IMG/VR virus record: IMGVR_UViG_3300020731_000615 | Span: 1-35,961 of that record | DNA length: 35,961 nt | Reading direction: 5' to 3' (one strand) | From: a virus | Shown here: positions 8,065 through 16,386 of the stretch, one piece after another | Layout of the letters: the number at the start of each line of letters is the position of its first letter | Position numbering within the stretch: the stretch's first letter is position 1 | Made by a program: the position numbers and the translations under genes | Notes under the pieces: model-generated | What the model was told of the DNA's origin: nothing | Seen by the model: the letters and a program-made list of their open reading frames with translations, nothing else | Databases searched by the model: none

Positions 8065-8946
8065 TGGGATATCTGCCGCGCAGGTACAGAAATTACGGTC
8101 ACAAGTTACGGGTTCGCTAGGAGCAACGAAGTTGCCTTCATATATGTTGCCAAGACTACCACCGACTCTACAAGTCGCTCTGTGTACATCTCCGTCCCAA
8201 TTTATCATTAGGCTTTCTATACCTGCGTTGCAGGTCCAACCTTTAAATTGATTCTGATGATTCTTAATCATGTCATTAGCATGATACAATAGTTGTGCGT
8301 ACTTGTCATCTAACCACACTACTGTATTTGCTTCAACTGTAGACTCCATTGATTTAATAAAATCTAAATCGTTAGCATTATATCTCATGTCGTCAAAGAG
8401 ATCATGATCTCCTTTGGTCCAGCGTATACGTCTAACAGTGTTTGGTATATTGCCTAACTGACATCTAGCTCTTAATTGCACTGCCGCAGGCATATGGTCG
8501 TGATGTGCCATTATCTGTGCTATAACTTTTACTGTTGATAATTTGTTAATGCTCTCTACTGTGTTGAATACACGTTTCCAATCATACTCTAAATGTATAC
8601 TGAATACATATTGATCAACAGGAAGACCTGCATAGAATTCATACGGTCGTGTTCCATTAGTTGTTACATTAATCCAACTGATGCCTACATGTTTAGCATA
8701 CTTAACTAGTTCGTCAAACTTAGGATGGACACAGGGCTCCCCTCCTGTGAAACTTAATCGAATAGGCTTACCCAATGTTACTAGTTTATCTATAGTAGAT
8801 TTTAAAATTTCTATATCTGTGTGCTGGCTTGTGTTGTCGTGTATTTCACTAGGGCAGTAACTACAATCATAGTTACAGCGTTTGCCAAGATTCCATTCAA
8901 TCTTAATACTACCTTGATGCGGCCAACGGCTAGTTACTTTAAACAT
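8044..8946 (-). CDS. Radical-SAM protein with cysteine-rich C-terminus
   Basis: A 300-residue radical-SAM enzyme read from the ATG at 8946. The frame extends to 9000, but this start gives the 8-base overlap typical of the cluster and aligns with the paralogues. KRCNYDCSYCPS gives C24, C28 and C31, and LSFTGGEP (64-71) the SAM-binding motif. The tail WTCNAGIESLMINWDGDVHR, CRVGGSLGNIY and CDRNFCTCAA matches the plan seen at 7027. These two genes end tail to tail with 21 shared bases and may derive from an inverted duplication. It is the last gene of the minus-strand operon that runs from 11649. Confidence 0.9.
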   Translation of the reverse strand: MFKVTSRWPHQGSIKIEWNLGKRCNYDCSYCPSEIHDNTSQHTDIEILKSTIDKLVTLGKPIRLSFTGGEPCVHPKFDELVKYAKHVGISWINVTTNGTRPYEFYAGLPVDQYVFSIHLEYDWKRVFNTVESINKLSTVKVIAQIMAHHDHMPAAVQLRARCQLGNIPNTVRRIRWTKGDHDLFDDMRYNANDLDFIKSMESTVEANTVVWLDDKYAQLLYHANDMIKNHQNQFKGWTCNAGIESLMINWDGDVHRATCRVGGSLGNIYEGNFVAPSEPVTCDRNFCTCAADIPLTKSKL

Positions 8947-10201
8947 AATCTTTAAACTCCATAGTAACATCTGTAAACGATTTACTGTTTCTACTAGCAT
9001 CTAATTTACGATTAAATTCTACACAGTCTCCCCACAGGATACTTTGATCAACAGCGTTGATATAATTGATGTTATCTTGTATTTGCCCTAGAGTATACGC
9101 TAGTAGTTCCGGATGTTGTTTGACCATTTTAAATTCTGAAACACGTAATTTAACTTCTTCCAATCTTTGAATAGCCAGCGCCTTTAAAGGTTTAGGTAGT
9201 ACCTGTACACTTAACACTTTAGGATAGGATACTCGATGAGTGTGAAACACTATGCCAAGGTCGTTTAAAAAATATTCTATTATTTGATCTAATACCAGTA
9301 CGTTACTTACTTGAACAGTAACGGCTCCGACTATGCGGCTAATATTTGGTATAGTTTGTATCTGTCTAATATTGTTAATAAGTTCGGACCATCGAGCGTT
9401 AGAACGCACATATTCGTAACTATCTCGAATTCCGTCTATACTAACGTTAACTGCGACTGATTTAAACTTAGGCCAATATTCCCAAACAGTACGATTACTT
9501 TTCCCAAGCATGGTTAAGTTAGTTGCATATTTAATTTCAATTTGGTCACCGTACGGTGCAAGCATATCTAATATGCGATAATGTTGTGGATCCATTAATG
9601 GCTCGCCGCCGGCAAACTCAACGCGACGGAAATAAGGCAGTAATTTTTCTAGGCTTGCCCACCATTCTGGACTATCTTGGAATTTGTCCAAGTGTGGTTT
9701 ATTTTCTAAATCATGTTCTTCGACAATGGCATACATGATATTGTTTTCTGCCTTGTAATACTCTTTCACCACACTCCAGTCCTTCCAACTGGTACTGTCC
9801 ATCGGATGACACATACGGCAAGCAAGATTGCACAAATTGTTTAATTTTAGTTCTATAGTAGGAATTTCAAATGGCATGCTATAGTCGTCTTTTAAAGCGT
9901 CTAGCGCATTAGGGTACAAGTTAACCCTAGCTTCGGGTATTCGACCGATTATATGACGTTGTCGCAAGGATTCGACACCTTGATCTTCAAGGCTGAAACA
10001 CTGATCGCACTCCGGAGGACGTATGTTAGTAAGCACTGACTTACGTATACGTTTCATAGTGTCATTGTTCCAAATTTCTTCTAAGGATTGCTGTTGTATA
10101 AAACCAACAGGATGACTACGACAGCAGGCTTGCACAGCGCCATCTTCTCTAGTAGCTAATCCTGTAAACGGATGCATACAAAATGTTTTACTTTGTTCCA
10201 T
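8939..10201 (-). CDS. Twitch-domain radical-SAM protein
   Basis: A 420-residue protein with the same order as the gene at 5618: an N-terminal twitch-like domain (TFCMHPFTGLATREDGAVQA with C8, CC at 26-27, CDQCF at 65-69), then the radical-SAM barrel (NNLCNLACRMCHP with C124, C128 and C131; EFAGGEPLMDP near 195-205; VSIDGIRDSYEYVRSNARW). The pattern EEIWNNDTMKRIRKSVLT (41-58) is typical of the segment that links the two cysteine pairs in this family. It overlaps the SGNH-like gene by 14 bases and the next radical-SAM gene by 8. The substrate is unknown. Confidence 0.92.
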   Translation of the reverse strand: MEQSKTFCMHPFTGLATREDGAVQACCRSHPVGFIQQQSLEEIWNNDTMKRIRKSVLTNIRPPECDQCFSLEDQGVESLRQRHIIGRIPEARVNLYPNALDALKDDYSMPFEIPTIELKLNNLCNLACRMCHPMDSTSWKDWSVVKEYYKAENNIMYAIVEEHDLENKPHLDKFQDSPEWWASLEKLLPYFRRVEFAGGEPLMDPQHYRILDMLAPYGDQIEIKYATNLTMLGKSNRTVWEYWPKFKSVAVNVSIDGIRDSYEYVRSNARWSELINNIRQIQTIPNISRIVGAVTVQVSNVLVLDQIIEYFLNDLGIVFHTHRVSYPKVLSVQVLPKPLKALAIQRLEEVKLRVSEFKMVKQHPELLAYTLGQIQDNINYINAVDQSILWGDCVEFNRKLDASRNSKSFTDVTMEFKDYV

Positions 10202-10811
10202 TGATTATCTCGTATAGTGTTTCGGCAGCCTGTTGATGACTTGCTAGTCCGGGATGGCTATTATCCAACGCTTTATCTATCCTCGGCAACAGTTTGCCAT
10301 TTATAAAATTTTCGGGTATTAGTGTAAAACTAGGCATTACATCGAGCACTTCTTGATGAGCACAAAAATGATGTTGATTTGATACTTTTGTTTTTAAATA
10401 AGATTCCGCGTGATGGATGTATAGTCCTGCTCTAACAGCCATGTCGTAGTCATTGTGTACATTAAAATAATTTTTAATAAATGCTGTATCTTTATGCCAT
10501 GGACTAACTTTAATCGAAGTATCTATACCTAATATATTTTTCTTAAAAATACAATCCCTTACTACAAAAGTCCACCCAACTATTACAACATCTGTTTTTA
10601 ATATATCAAAACTTAAAATATCTTGTAATATTTGTATATTGCTATGTCCCGGTTTTGATTTATTAATAACTTCAGTACCTAACATATTTCCTAATATTTG
10701 CGGCCATGCAAATTTACTAGGATTAGGTCCCGGCAGATCGGGCGGGATATGGCTGTCAGGTAATCCGTGCCCATACGTAAAACTATCACCAAACGCTATT
10801 AGCCTAGACAT
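10188..10811 (-). CDS. SGNH/GDSL hydrolase-like protein
   Basis: A 207-residue protein with the SGNH blocks in order: AFGDSFTYGHGL (6-17; nucleophile S10), KPGHSNIQIL (53-62, the Gly/Asn block) and DNSHPGLASH (183-192; D183 and H186 as the likely rest of the triad). Members of this superfamily are esterases, acetyl hydrolases or transferases acting on glycans and lipids. The insert PPDLPGPNPSKFAWPQIL is also seen in phage relatives, where a WP dipeptide precedes the second strand. It lies between the PLP-type gene and a radical-SAM gene, overlapping by 8 and 14 bases. Two more SGNH-like proteins are at 15036 and 33933. A role in acyl removal or transfer is inference. Confidence 0.8.
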   Translation of the reverse strand: MSRLIAFGDSFTYGHGLPDSHIPPDLPGPNPSKFAWPQILGNMLGTEVINKSKPGHSNIQILQDILSFDILKTDVVIVGWTFVVRDCIFKKNILGIDTSIKVSPWHKDTAFIKNYFNVHNDYDMAVRAGLYIHHAESYLKTKVSNQHHFCAHQEVLDVMPSFTLIPENFINGKLLPRIDKALDNSHPGLASHQQAAETLYEIINGTK

Positions 10812-11649
10812 TTTCTAAATATCTCATAAGAGGACTAACGCCTACTGGATGACCATCTTTAAGTGCAAGGTAAATTGCTTTAGTAGGTGTTAGATTAAAG
10901 TCTCGACATATTTTATAATAATTTTCGCCGCATTCGTTCCACAAATAATCTGGTGGCAAGTTACGTATAAAATGTAGACCGATCATTACAGGCGCACGAA
11001 GATTCATGTTGAAATCATTTTGTATAGTAACAGCATCGGCATCTTTACTTTTAGTCCAACGTAAGCCTACACGATTCCATCCTAAACCTAAACCTTTGCT
11101 TAGACTTATCCCGACAGACCTAATCGATGGATGAGATACATCAAAGTCAATTCCGCGGCAGCAAGTATACCAAGCGCCGTCCACATGTACACTAATACCT
11201 TTGTCTCCCGCTTCATCTAATATCTCCTTCATTTGCGTGTGCGTATCGCCTGTACTAGGAAATGGCCATGCAATTACTAATTGTTTTTCTGCACTAAGGA
11301 ACCCAGGATGAGTATACCAATTACCTAATCTAGCATGATATCTATAATCGCCTGCTAATACTTGCACAGGACCATTCATATAAGCAGTGTCTATAAATTG
11401 AGTACAACCATTAACAATGTCTACTCTATTAAAATTATCTAACCCTGTAATACGATTGAGTTTAGACTTTAAAACCCAACTGGTCATTTCTTTTTTAAAA
11501 TTAATATACACCTGATCACTAATGTCTGTGTCTAATTTGCCAGATAGCACATCTTGTATCATAGACTCGATTTGGTTAGTTACTAGCGGCTGTGGTCGTT
11601 CCGTTTCTAGATATTTTGGATCGTACTCTGGTGCGATTTTAATTTTCAT
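10804..11649 (-). CDS. Short PLP-dependent aminotransferase-like protein (fold type I)
   Basis: A 281-residue protein with the core signatures of fold type I PLP enzymes. ISVHVDGAWY (152-161) provides D157, which would contact the pyridine nitrogen. SVGISLSKGLGLGWNRVGLR (178-197) provides K185 as the candidate Schiff-base lysine and R193 near the phosphate-binding region. Typical members are 350-420 residues; here the N-terminal part is short and the C-terminal domain is cut down, so it may be minimal or non-catalytic. It leads the minus-strand operon 11649-8044 and diverges from the gene at 11688. Amino transfer to a sugar or amino acid substrate would fit but is not shown. Confidence 0.65.
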   Translation of the reverse strand: MKIKIAPEYDPKYLETERPQPLVTNQIESMIQDVLSGKLDTDISDQVYINFKKEMTSWVLKSKLNRITGLDNFNRVDIVNGCTQFIDTAYMNGPVQVLAGDYRYHARLGNWYTHPGFLSAEKQLVIAWPFPSTGDTHTQMKEILDEAGDKGISVHVDGAWYTCCRGIDFDVSHPSIRSVGISLSKGLGLGWNRVGLRWTKSKDADAVTIQNDFNMNLRAPVMIGLHFIRNLPPDYLWNECGENYYKICRDFNLTPTKAIYLALKDGHPVGVSPLMRYLENV

Positions 11650-11687
11650 GTTTTATTTACACTATAATAGTAGCACATAAATATTTC

Positions 11688-12353
11688 ATGCTGACTCCTA
11701 CCAATTATACAATCGATCCACAAATATTTCAAGAGGCTTTGAGCCAACTACCCGAAGCAGGTATGCGGACTACTATTAATGAACCTACAGGTGATTTCTT
11801 CTATGACCCATGGGTTATCAAGGATGAGTACAAAGGTACAGTTTGGGAAACACTTTACAACAGCTTGCCTGTAGTTAAAGGTGAAGCAAGGATTATTATT
11901 TTGGATCCTAACCAATGCTATCAGAGACATGCTGATATAGATGATCGTTACCATTTGAATATTTTGGGAGAGAACAGTTACTTGATTGATCTAGTTAGAG
12001 ATATAATGCATCCACTGGCTCAGGATGGCATATGGTATGATATGGATGCTAGCTTCTTGCATACAGCCGCTAATTTTGGACGTCGTGCTAGAATACAGTT
12101 AGTTGTTAGGAAATTATTGAAGAAGAACCAATTAAAGAATCCTGTTGATGTAGCTGTGACTACTACTATGACAAACGCAGATCATGCTAGACATATATTT
12201 GATAACACAGTTAGCCCCTGGCTCAACGGCGCTAACAAGGCAGGATACATAGTTAATTTTAGCCATTCATCTACTTTTGTAAAATTTAGTGTAGAACAAG
12301 ACAAGATAGATTCATTAAAACATATACTACCTGACGAGTTCCGATTGGTATGA
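11688..12353 (+). CDS. Asp/Asn beta-hydroxylase-like 2OG-Fe(II) oxygenase
   Basis: A 221-residue protein with a double-stranded beta-helix iron site: CYQRHADIDDRYHLNI gives H81 and D83, and DASFLHTAANFGRRARIQLV gives distal H125 and a 2-oxoglutarate-binding arginine around 133-135. The spacing resembles the aspartyl/asparaginyl beta-hydroxylase group. An extra C-terminal segment of about 75 residues (after 145) has no assignment. It is the first gene of the plus-strand block 11688-15070 and overlaps the next gene by 4 bases (ATGA). TATAAT at 11663-11668 is a possible -10 box without a good -35. Confidence 0.75.
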   Translation: MLTPTNYTIDPQIFQEALSQLPEAGMRTTINEPTGDFFYDPWVIKDEYKGTVWETLYNSLPVVKGEARIIILDPNQCYQRHADIDDRYHLNILGENSYLIDLVRDIMHPLAQDGIWYDMDASFLHTAANFGRRARIQLVVRKLLKKNQLKNPVDVAVTTTMTNADHARHIFDNTVSPWLNGANKAGYIVNFSHSSTFVKFSVEQDKIDSLKHILPDEFRLV

Positions 12354-13891
12354 ATCACGCACTATTTTTCAGCCTAACAGGTAAACGCTGGGAACGTATC
12401 CTGTGGACGCATCGAGTGGCCACGTTTTTAAGGCAACAAGACTGGGATGCCGAAGTTGTCGACTTTACTGCATTTTGGCAATTGGAAGAACTACAGGAGT
12501 TTGTAAGGTCACGAACAACCGACAAAACAGTTATGTTTTGTTTTGGAACAGCGTTCTTAAATCCTTGGAGTCCATACTTAAACGACTTTATCGATTGGCT
12601 TAAACAAGAGTATCCTACTATCCCCATTGTAGTCGGCGGCAACAATGCACTAACTACTCCTGCTAAGAATGTAGACTATTGGGTTGATAGCTACGGAGAA
12701 AATGCTGTACTAGCACTGTGCCAGCATCTTATTGGAACGCTAGGAGCACCACTAATGACTGACTCTGCTTTCTTTGGCAATAAGAAAGTTATTCGAGGAC
12801 TGCATCATTATCCAAGTGCGCCGTTAGACAGTTATCTAGTAGACTACGAAACTCGTGACTTTATGATGCCGTGGGAATGTCCTCAGATTGAAACAGCACG
12901 TGGTTGTATGTTTAGTTGTAGCTATTGTAATTTCCCTATTATAGGACAAGCTAAAGACGTTAGCGTTAGCAAAGAACAATTCAAACTACAAATGCAAACA
13001 GGCTATGAAAACTGGGGTATCAAGAATTGGCGTGTGATGGATGAAACATTCAATGATCGTCCAGAGAAACTACAGAAGTATGCAGACGCAGTAGATGAAC
13101 TAGGATACAATCCTTGGATATGCGGATTTGCTCGCGGTGACCTAGTGGTTAAACACAAGGAACATTGGGACACTTACATTAGACTAGGGTTCCTCGGCCA
13201 TTCAATGGGTATAGAAACATTTAATCATGCCGCGGGCAAACTTGTACGTAAAGGCATGGATCCCGATAGACTACAACAAGGTCTATTAGAATTTCAAACA
13301 TACACCGATCAACATGCCCCTAATCGATACAGAGCTAATATACAAATGATATGCGGCATACCAGGCGAAAGTGTAGAATCTTGGAACACATCATTAGAAT
13401 GGCTTAATGCTAATTGGACTAGACAAAGCGCCAGCGCACACATACTAGAAGTACCCGACTATGACGAATCTCTAACTAACCAAAGTCGCTTTACTAAGGA
13501 ATTAGTAAGCAATGGACTAGTTAAATTAGAAGCTAGGCAAAATCCAGGCTATGAAGTTACTAAGGACAGCAGAGGCAATGTCGTGTTCAAATCTACTACA
13601 CCAAGAGGCGGTGGTGTAGGTAGTACTAGAAACGATATTGTTATTTGGAAACACAATACAATGGATTGGTATCAGGCAGAAACCCTTGTACAAGAGTTTT
13701 ATAGTGATAGTGGCTTTAAAGGGCTACGTGGATGTAATCCATTCTTGTCAGACAGACTATTCGCTTTTTACGAAACAAACTCCTATGAAGCAATATATAA
13801 TTACAAACTATCAGATATAGATACAGCTGACCAAAAGTTTAAAGATCAAGTACAATCTTATATCAGCAAAAAATTAAATTGGAACGCATAA
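12350..13891 (+). CDS. B12-binding-domain radical-SAM protein
   Basis: A 513-residue protein with an N-terminal Rossmann-like domain of the cobalamin-binding type (about 1-135; VMFCFGTAFLNPWSPYLNDF and IPIVVGGNNALTTP) and a radical-SAM domain with ETARGCMFSCSYCNFPIIG (C186, C190, C193). The cobalamin-ligating DxHxxG motif is not evident, so cobalamin, if bound, would be base-off and without a protein histidine. FLGHSMGIETFNHAAGKLVR and QMICGIPGESVESWNTSLEW are typical of the B12-type radical-SAM family of methylases and ring formers. It overlaps its neighbours by 4 bases and 1 base. The substrate is unknown. Confidence 0.88.
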   Translation: MNHALFFSLTGKRWERILWTHRVATFLRQQDWDAEVVDFTAFWQLEELQEFVRSRTTDKTVMFCFGTAFLNPWSPYLNDFIDWLKQEYPTIPIVVGGNNALTTPAKNVDYWVDSYGENAVLALCQHLIGTLGAPLMTDSAFFGNKKVIRGLHHYPSAPLDSYLVDYETRDFMMPWECPQIETARGCMFSCSYCNFPIIGQAKDVSVSKEQFKLQMQTGYENWGIKNWRVMDETFNDRPEKLQKYADAVDELGYNPWICGFARGDLVVKHKEHWDTYIRLGFLGHSMGIETFNHAAGKLVRKGMDPDRLQQGLLEFQTYTDQHAPNRYRANIQMICGIPGESVESWNTSLEWLNANWTRQSASAHILEVPDYDESLTNQSRFTKELVSNGLVKLEARQNPGYEVTKDSRGNVVFKSTTPRGGGVGSTRNDIVIWKHNTMDWYQAETLVQEFYSDSGFKGLRGCNPFLSDRLFAFYETNSYEAIYNYKLSDIDTADQKFKDQVQSYISKKLNWNA

Positions 13892-14586
13892 TGACAGATA
13901 CAACTAACTGGGATTACTATTTTAAATTAAATCCAACCGGCACACCTTATCCTTCGAACTTATTATATACTCCTAGAGTCAACCCGGAGCAGACAGTAAT
14001 GTGTGCTCACTACTGTATTGATCCTGAATATAGGCCTAATGAAGATATCCTAGTGCCGGAAGAACTAGTAGACTGGTTCTTTCATAGAGATGTTAAATTT
14101 TTAAAACAATTATCGCATCTTAAAACTACACCTGCATTATATGATGTAGATTTTGAAAATAGAAAAATTTTTATGGAGTGGAATAAAGAAACATTATCGC
14201 AAGTATTGTTTACCTCTGGACGAAACTTGGACGAGGAAGTTCCTAACTGGAAAGAACAAATGAAAGATTTCTTTATTTCAACTAAAGCAAACAATTTTTG
14301 GAAAGTATCATTGTATCCTAATTGTTTCTTTATTGCTAAAGATGGCCAATTAAAAACTATAGATAACTATGCTGTAATTCCTTATGAAGAAAGATTTATA
14401 GAAAGAAAAATAATAGAAGGCATTATAGGTAAAGATGGTGCTTATCGATTTGATCAATCAACAGATGAAAAAGGGTTCATTGATTTTAAAAAGTTTTTTG
14501 AAATTACTATAACAAAACATCTAAAAGAAAGATCATGGGGCAATACCGTGTTTGCTGATATATTTGAAGAAGTATATAATGATTGA
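13891..14586 (+). CDS. Kinase-fold-like protein (paralogue of 19304)
   Basis: A 231-residue protein from the ATG at 13891, which shares one base with the preceding stop (TAATG); a TTG four codons earlier is less likely. It resembles the gene at 19304 in several blocks: an opening with Y-R/P-N-L-Y-T, a central W-E-x-x-M-K-x-F region, and a closing block FWKVSLYPNCFFIAKDGQLK followed by IDNY. That last block sits where kinase-like and aminoglycoside-phosphotransferase-like folds have HxD-x-x-x-x-N and a following D. The catalytic aspartate is missing, so activity is doubtful. It is coupled to a radical-SAM gene and a 2OG-oxygenase gene. Confidence 0.5.
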   Translation: MTDTTNWDYYFKLNPTGTPYPSNLLYTPRVNPEQTVMCAHYCIDPEYRPNEDILVPEELVDWFFHRDVKFLKQLSHLKTTPALYDVDFENRKIFMEWNKETLSQVLFTSGRNLDEEVPNWKEQMKDFFISTKANNFWKVSLYPNCFFIAKDGQLKTIDNYAVIPYEERFIERKIIEGIIGKDGAYRFDQSTDEKGFIDFKKFFEITITKHLKERSWGNTVFADIFEEVYND

Positions 14587-15070
14587 TTGGAACGCAGTTA
14601 TATCTAATCTTAAAAACGGCAAAGACATTACTGTAGATCCTGCACGGTGGAATATGAGTAATCCAGAATATGCAGAAATATTAAAGCTATGGCAAGATAG
14701 TAATTTCAATACCGATAGTGTCAAGTGGACTAATTTCTACGAGACTAAGGATATTGAACTTGAACTTGCTAGTAGACTACATGTAACTCCTTTACGTAGT
14801 TGGATTAGTTGTGTAGAACCTGGCTATATGACTGGACACCATTATGATATTGATGACAACGAAAAGGATTATTTAAAGCATGGAGAGATAAAACGCTTCT
14901 CTGTGTTTATGAACACACCTAGTACAGGACAATTATTCATACTAGGAAGTAACTATTATTACAACATGGAGCAAGGTACAATTATATCTTGGGTTAGCCA
15001 TCGAGAATGGCACAATGGTATTAACGGTAGTCTAGCTAACAAGTATATGTTCCACTTGCTAGGTTACTAA
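14579..15070 (+). CDS. 2OG-Fe(II) oxygenase-like protein
   Basis: A 163-residue protein from the ATG at 14579, overlapping the preceding gene by 8 bases. Upstream in-frame codons to 14552 would only lengthen the overlap. PGYMTGHHYDIDDNE gives the metal pair H88 and D90, and SWVSHREWHNGINGS gives the distal histidine (H145 likely). RFSVFMNTPSTGQLFILG is the strand pair between them. It lacks an obvious 2-oxoglutarate arginine after the distal histidine; K or Y in NKYMFHLLG occupies that place. It ends the block 11688-15070 and overlaps the convergent SGNH-like gene by 35 bases. Confidence 0.72.
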   Translation: MIDWNAVISNLKNGKDITVDPARWNMSNPEYAEILKLWQDSNFNTDSVKWTNFYETKDIELELASRLHVTPLRSWISCVEPGYMTGHHYDIDDNEKDYLKHGEIKRFSVFMNTPSTGQLFILGSNYYYNMEQGTIISWVSHREWHNGINGSLANKYMFHLLGY

Positions 15071-15860
15071 TTACTTCTTGAGCAAACAGTTTATGTGATT
15101 CCTCACCAGGGTGGCCATCTCTAGCTTTATCGGTTACTGTAAATTTAAGTATATCTAAATCAAATGCAGTTTTAACTAATTGGATAGTGTCTTGGTCCCA
15201 AGAGGCTAGTACAAGATTAATATTATTTGATTTGGCAATATCCATAATCCATTGTATTGCATCAATAGTTTGTGACATTAAGAACTGATCACTAAAATGT
15301 TGCAATATATCCTTTCTTACATTTTCTATTTCACCCGGTTCAATATCATAAGTTAACAAAATTGATTGTAGGTGATTAGTTTTATCAACATAATGAAATC
15401 TTGTATAAGGAGGTAAATTTATTACTGCCGTTTCAATGTCCCATATTTTTGTGGCGGCTGAAAAAGTTAAAGCTATTCGATGACACCCTGCTCCGGGTAT
15501 TCCTAAATTTAGATATTGTTGATTGCGATGATTGGCAATTAGATTAGCATAAATGTTATCTTCAGATAATCCTTGTCCAAATGCTATACTACATCCTAGA
15601 AACGCTAACAATTTTTTATTATCTGTGTTAGGATAGTTACCTCTAAATCCTATATCGTTTATGAAGTAACCAACATCACTGTCCTCTACACTACTATTTT
15701 TTTCTTCTTCGGAAAAGTATTTGATCCATCCAAACTTACTGTACTCGTCTGCATATTCTTTGTAATACTGTAAACAACCAAACTCTAACATATCTGCCGG
15801 AGTTTTAACAAGTGAAGGACTTTTAGATTTTAAAAATGTTATTAAATTCTGATCTAACAT
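15036..15860 (-). CDS. SGNH-hydrolase-like protein
   Basis: A 274-residue protein. FINDIGFRGNYPN (66-78) followed by LLAFLGCSIAFGQGL (84-98) is the usual start of the larger SGNH group, with S91 as nucleophile in GCS instead of GDS. LNLGIPGAGCHRIAL (118-132) is in the second block position, with G in place of the expected N. ARDGHPGEESHKLFA (246-260) gives the Asp/His end block. The changes in blocks I and II could alter activity. It is the last gene of the minus block 19264-15036, one base after a 2OG oxygenase, and meets a plus-strand oxygenase tail to tail. Confidence 0.7.
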   Translation of the reverse strand: MLDQNLITFLKSKSPSLVKTPADMLEFGCLQYYKEYADEYSKFGWIKYFSEEEKNSSVEDSDVGYFINDIGFRGNYPNTDNKKLLAFLGCSIAFGQGLSEDNIYANLIANHRNQQYLNLGIPGAGCHRIALTFSAATKIWDIETAVINLPPYTRFHYVDKTNHLQSILLTYDIEPGEIENVRKDILQHFSDQFLMSQTIDAIQWIMDIAKSNNINLVLASWDQDTIQLVKTAFDLDILKFTVTDKARDGHPGEESHKLFAQEVISNLASGTYTC

Positions 15861-15861
15861 T

Positions 15862-16386
15862 TTAATCGTTTAATGTTATTTGAAATGTGTATCGCGTGTT
15901 ATAACCAATGTTAGCTGGTCCGTGTACTGACATAGGATCACTCCATTCATACATGTCACCAGCTTTATAGTTAGATATGTATTTGTCATCGTACACAAAT
16001 ATATGACCTGGTTCCCAGTCTTGTAAAAATATTGTATACCTTACAAGATTTTGTACGTCTAACGTGTGCGGATCAATATGCATACTTTGAAACTCGCCTG
16101 GATATAATTTTACAAACCACCAATTTGTATATGTGCGAGTTTCTGGAAGTTCTGGTAATTCAAATTTAAAATCTAAAATCTCAGGACTTGCTGGACCTAA
16201 TTGATGAAAGAAATATTTGTTATTAGAATATCCAGGTCTAGCTAGTTCTTTGTACTTTTCTAACTCTGGATGATCAGACCATTTTTCAGGTTGCCAAATT
16301 GGAGCACGTTCTCCTTGCACCGAAGTTAAAAACTCCATTATTTTTTGTTCTTTAATCCAGTGTGCGTAGTTACCAATATAGTTCAT
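15862..16386 (-). CDS. 2OG-Fe(II) oxygenase
   Basis: A 174-residue compact oxygenase with a good iron site: YPGEFQSMHIDPHT gives H103 and D105, and MSVHGPANIGYNTRYTFQI gives distal H155 and R165 for 2-oxoglutarate. Between them, FLQDWEPGHIFVYDD and KAGDMYEWSD match the strand pair with the GH-x-F turn seen in phage prolyl-hydroxylase-like proteins. It abuts its neighbours: its start shares base 16386 with the end of the gene upstream and its end is one base from the next gene. The hydroxylation target is unknown. Confidence 0.82.
   Translation of the reverse strand: MNYIGNYAHWIKEQKIMEFLTSVQGERAPIWQPEKWSDHPELEKYKELARPGYSNNKYFFHQLGPASPEILDFKFELPELPETRTYTNWWFVKLYPGEFQSMHIDPHTLDVQNLVRYTIFLQDWEPGHIFVYDDKYISNYKAGDMYEWSDPMSVHGPANIGYNTRYTFQITLND

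Noticed and set aside
8947-9000. Longer N-terminus for the radical-SAM gene at 8044.
   Set aside because: It adds a 62-base overlap and residues that do not align with related proteins; the ATG at 8946 gives the usual 8-base overlap.
11676-11683. CATAAATA before the 11688 gene as a late promoter.
   Set aside because: It is only four bases from the ATG, too close for a -10 element of that gene.
13879-13890. TTG start four codons upstream for the kinase-like gene.
   Set aside because: The ATG at 13891 shares a base with the previous stop, matching the coupling used throughout the island.
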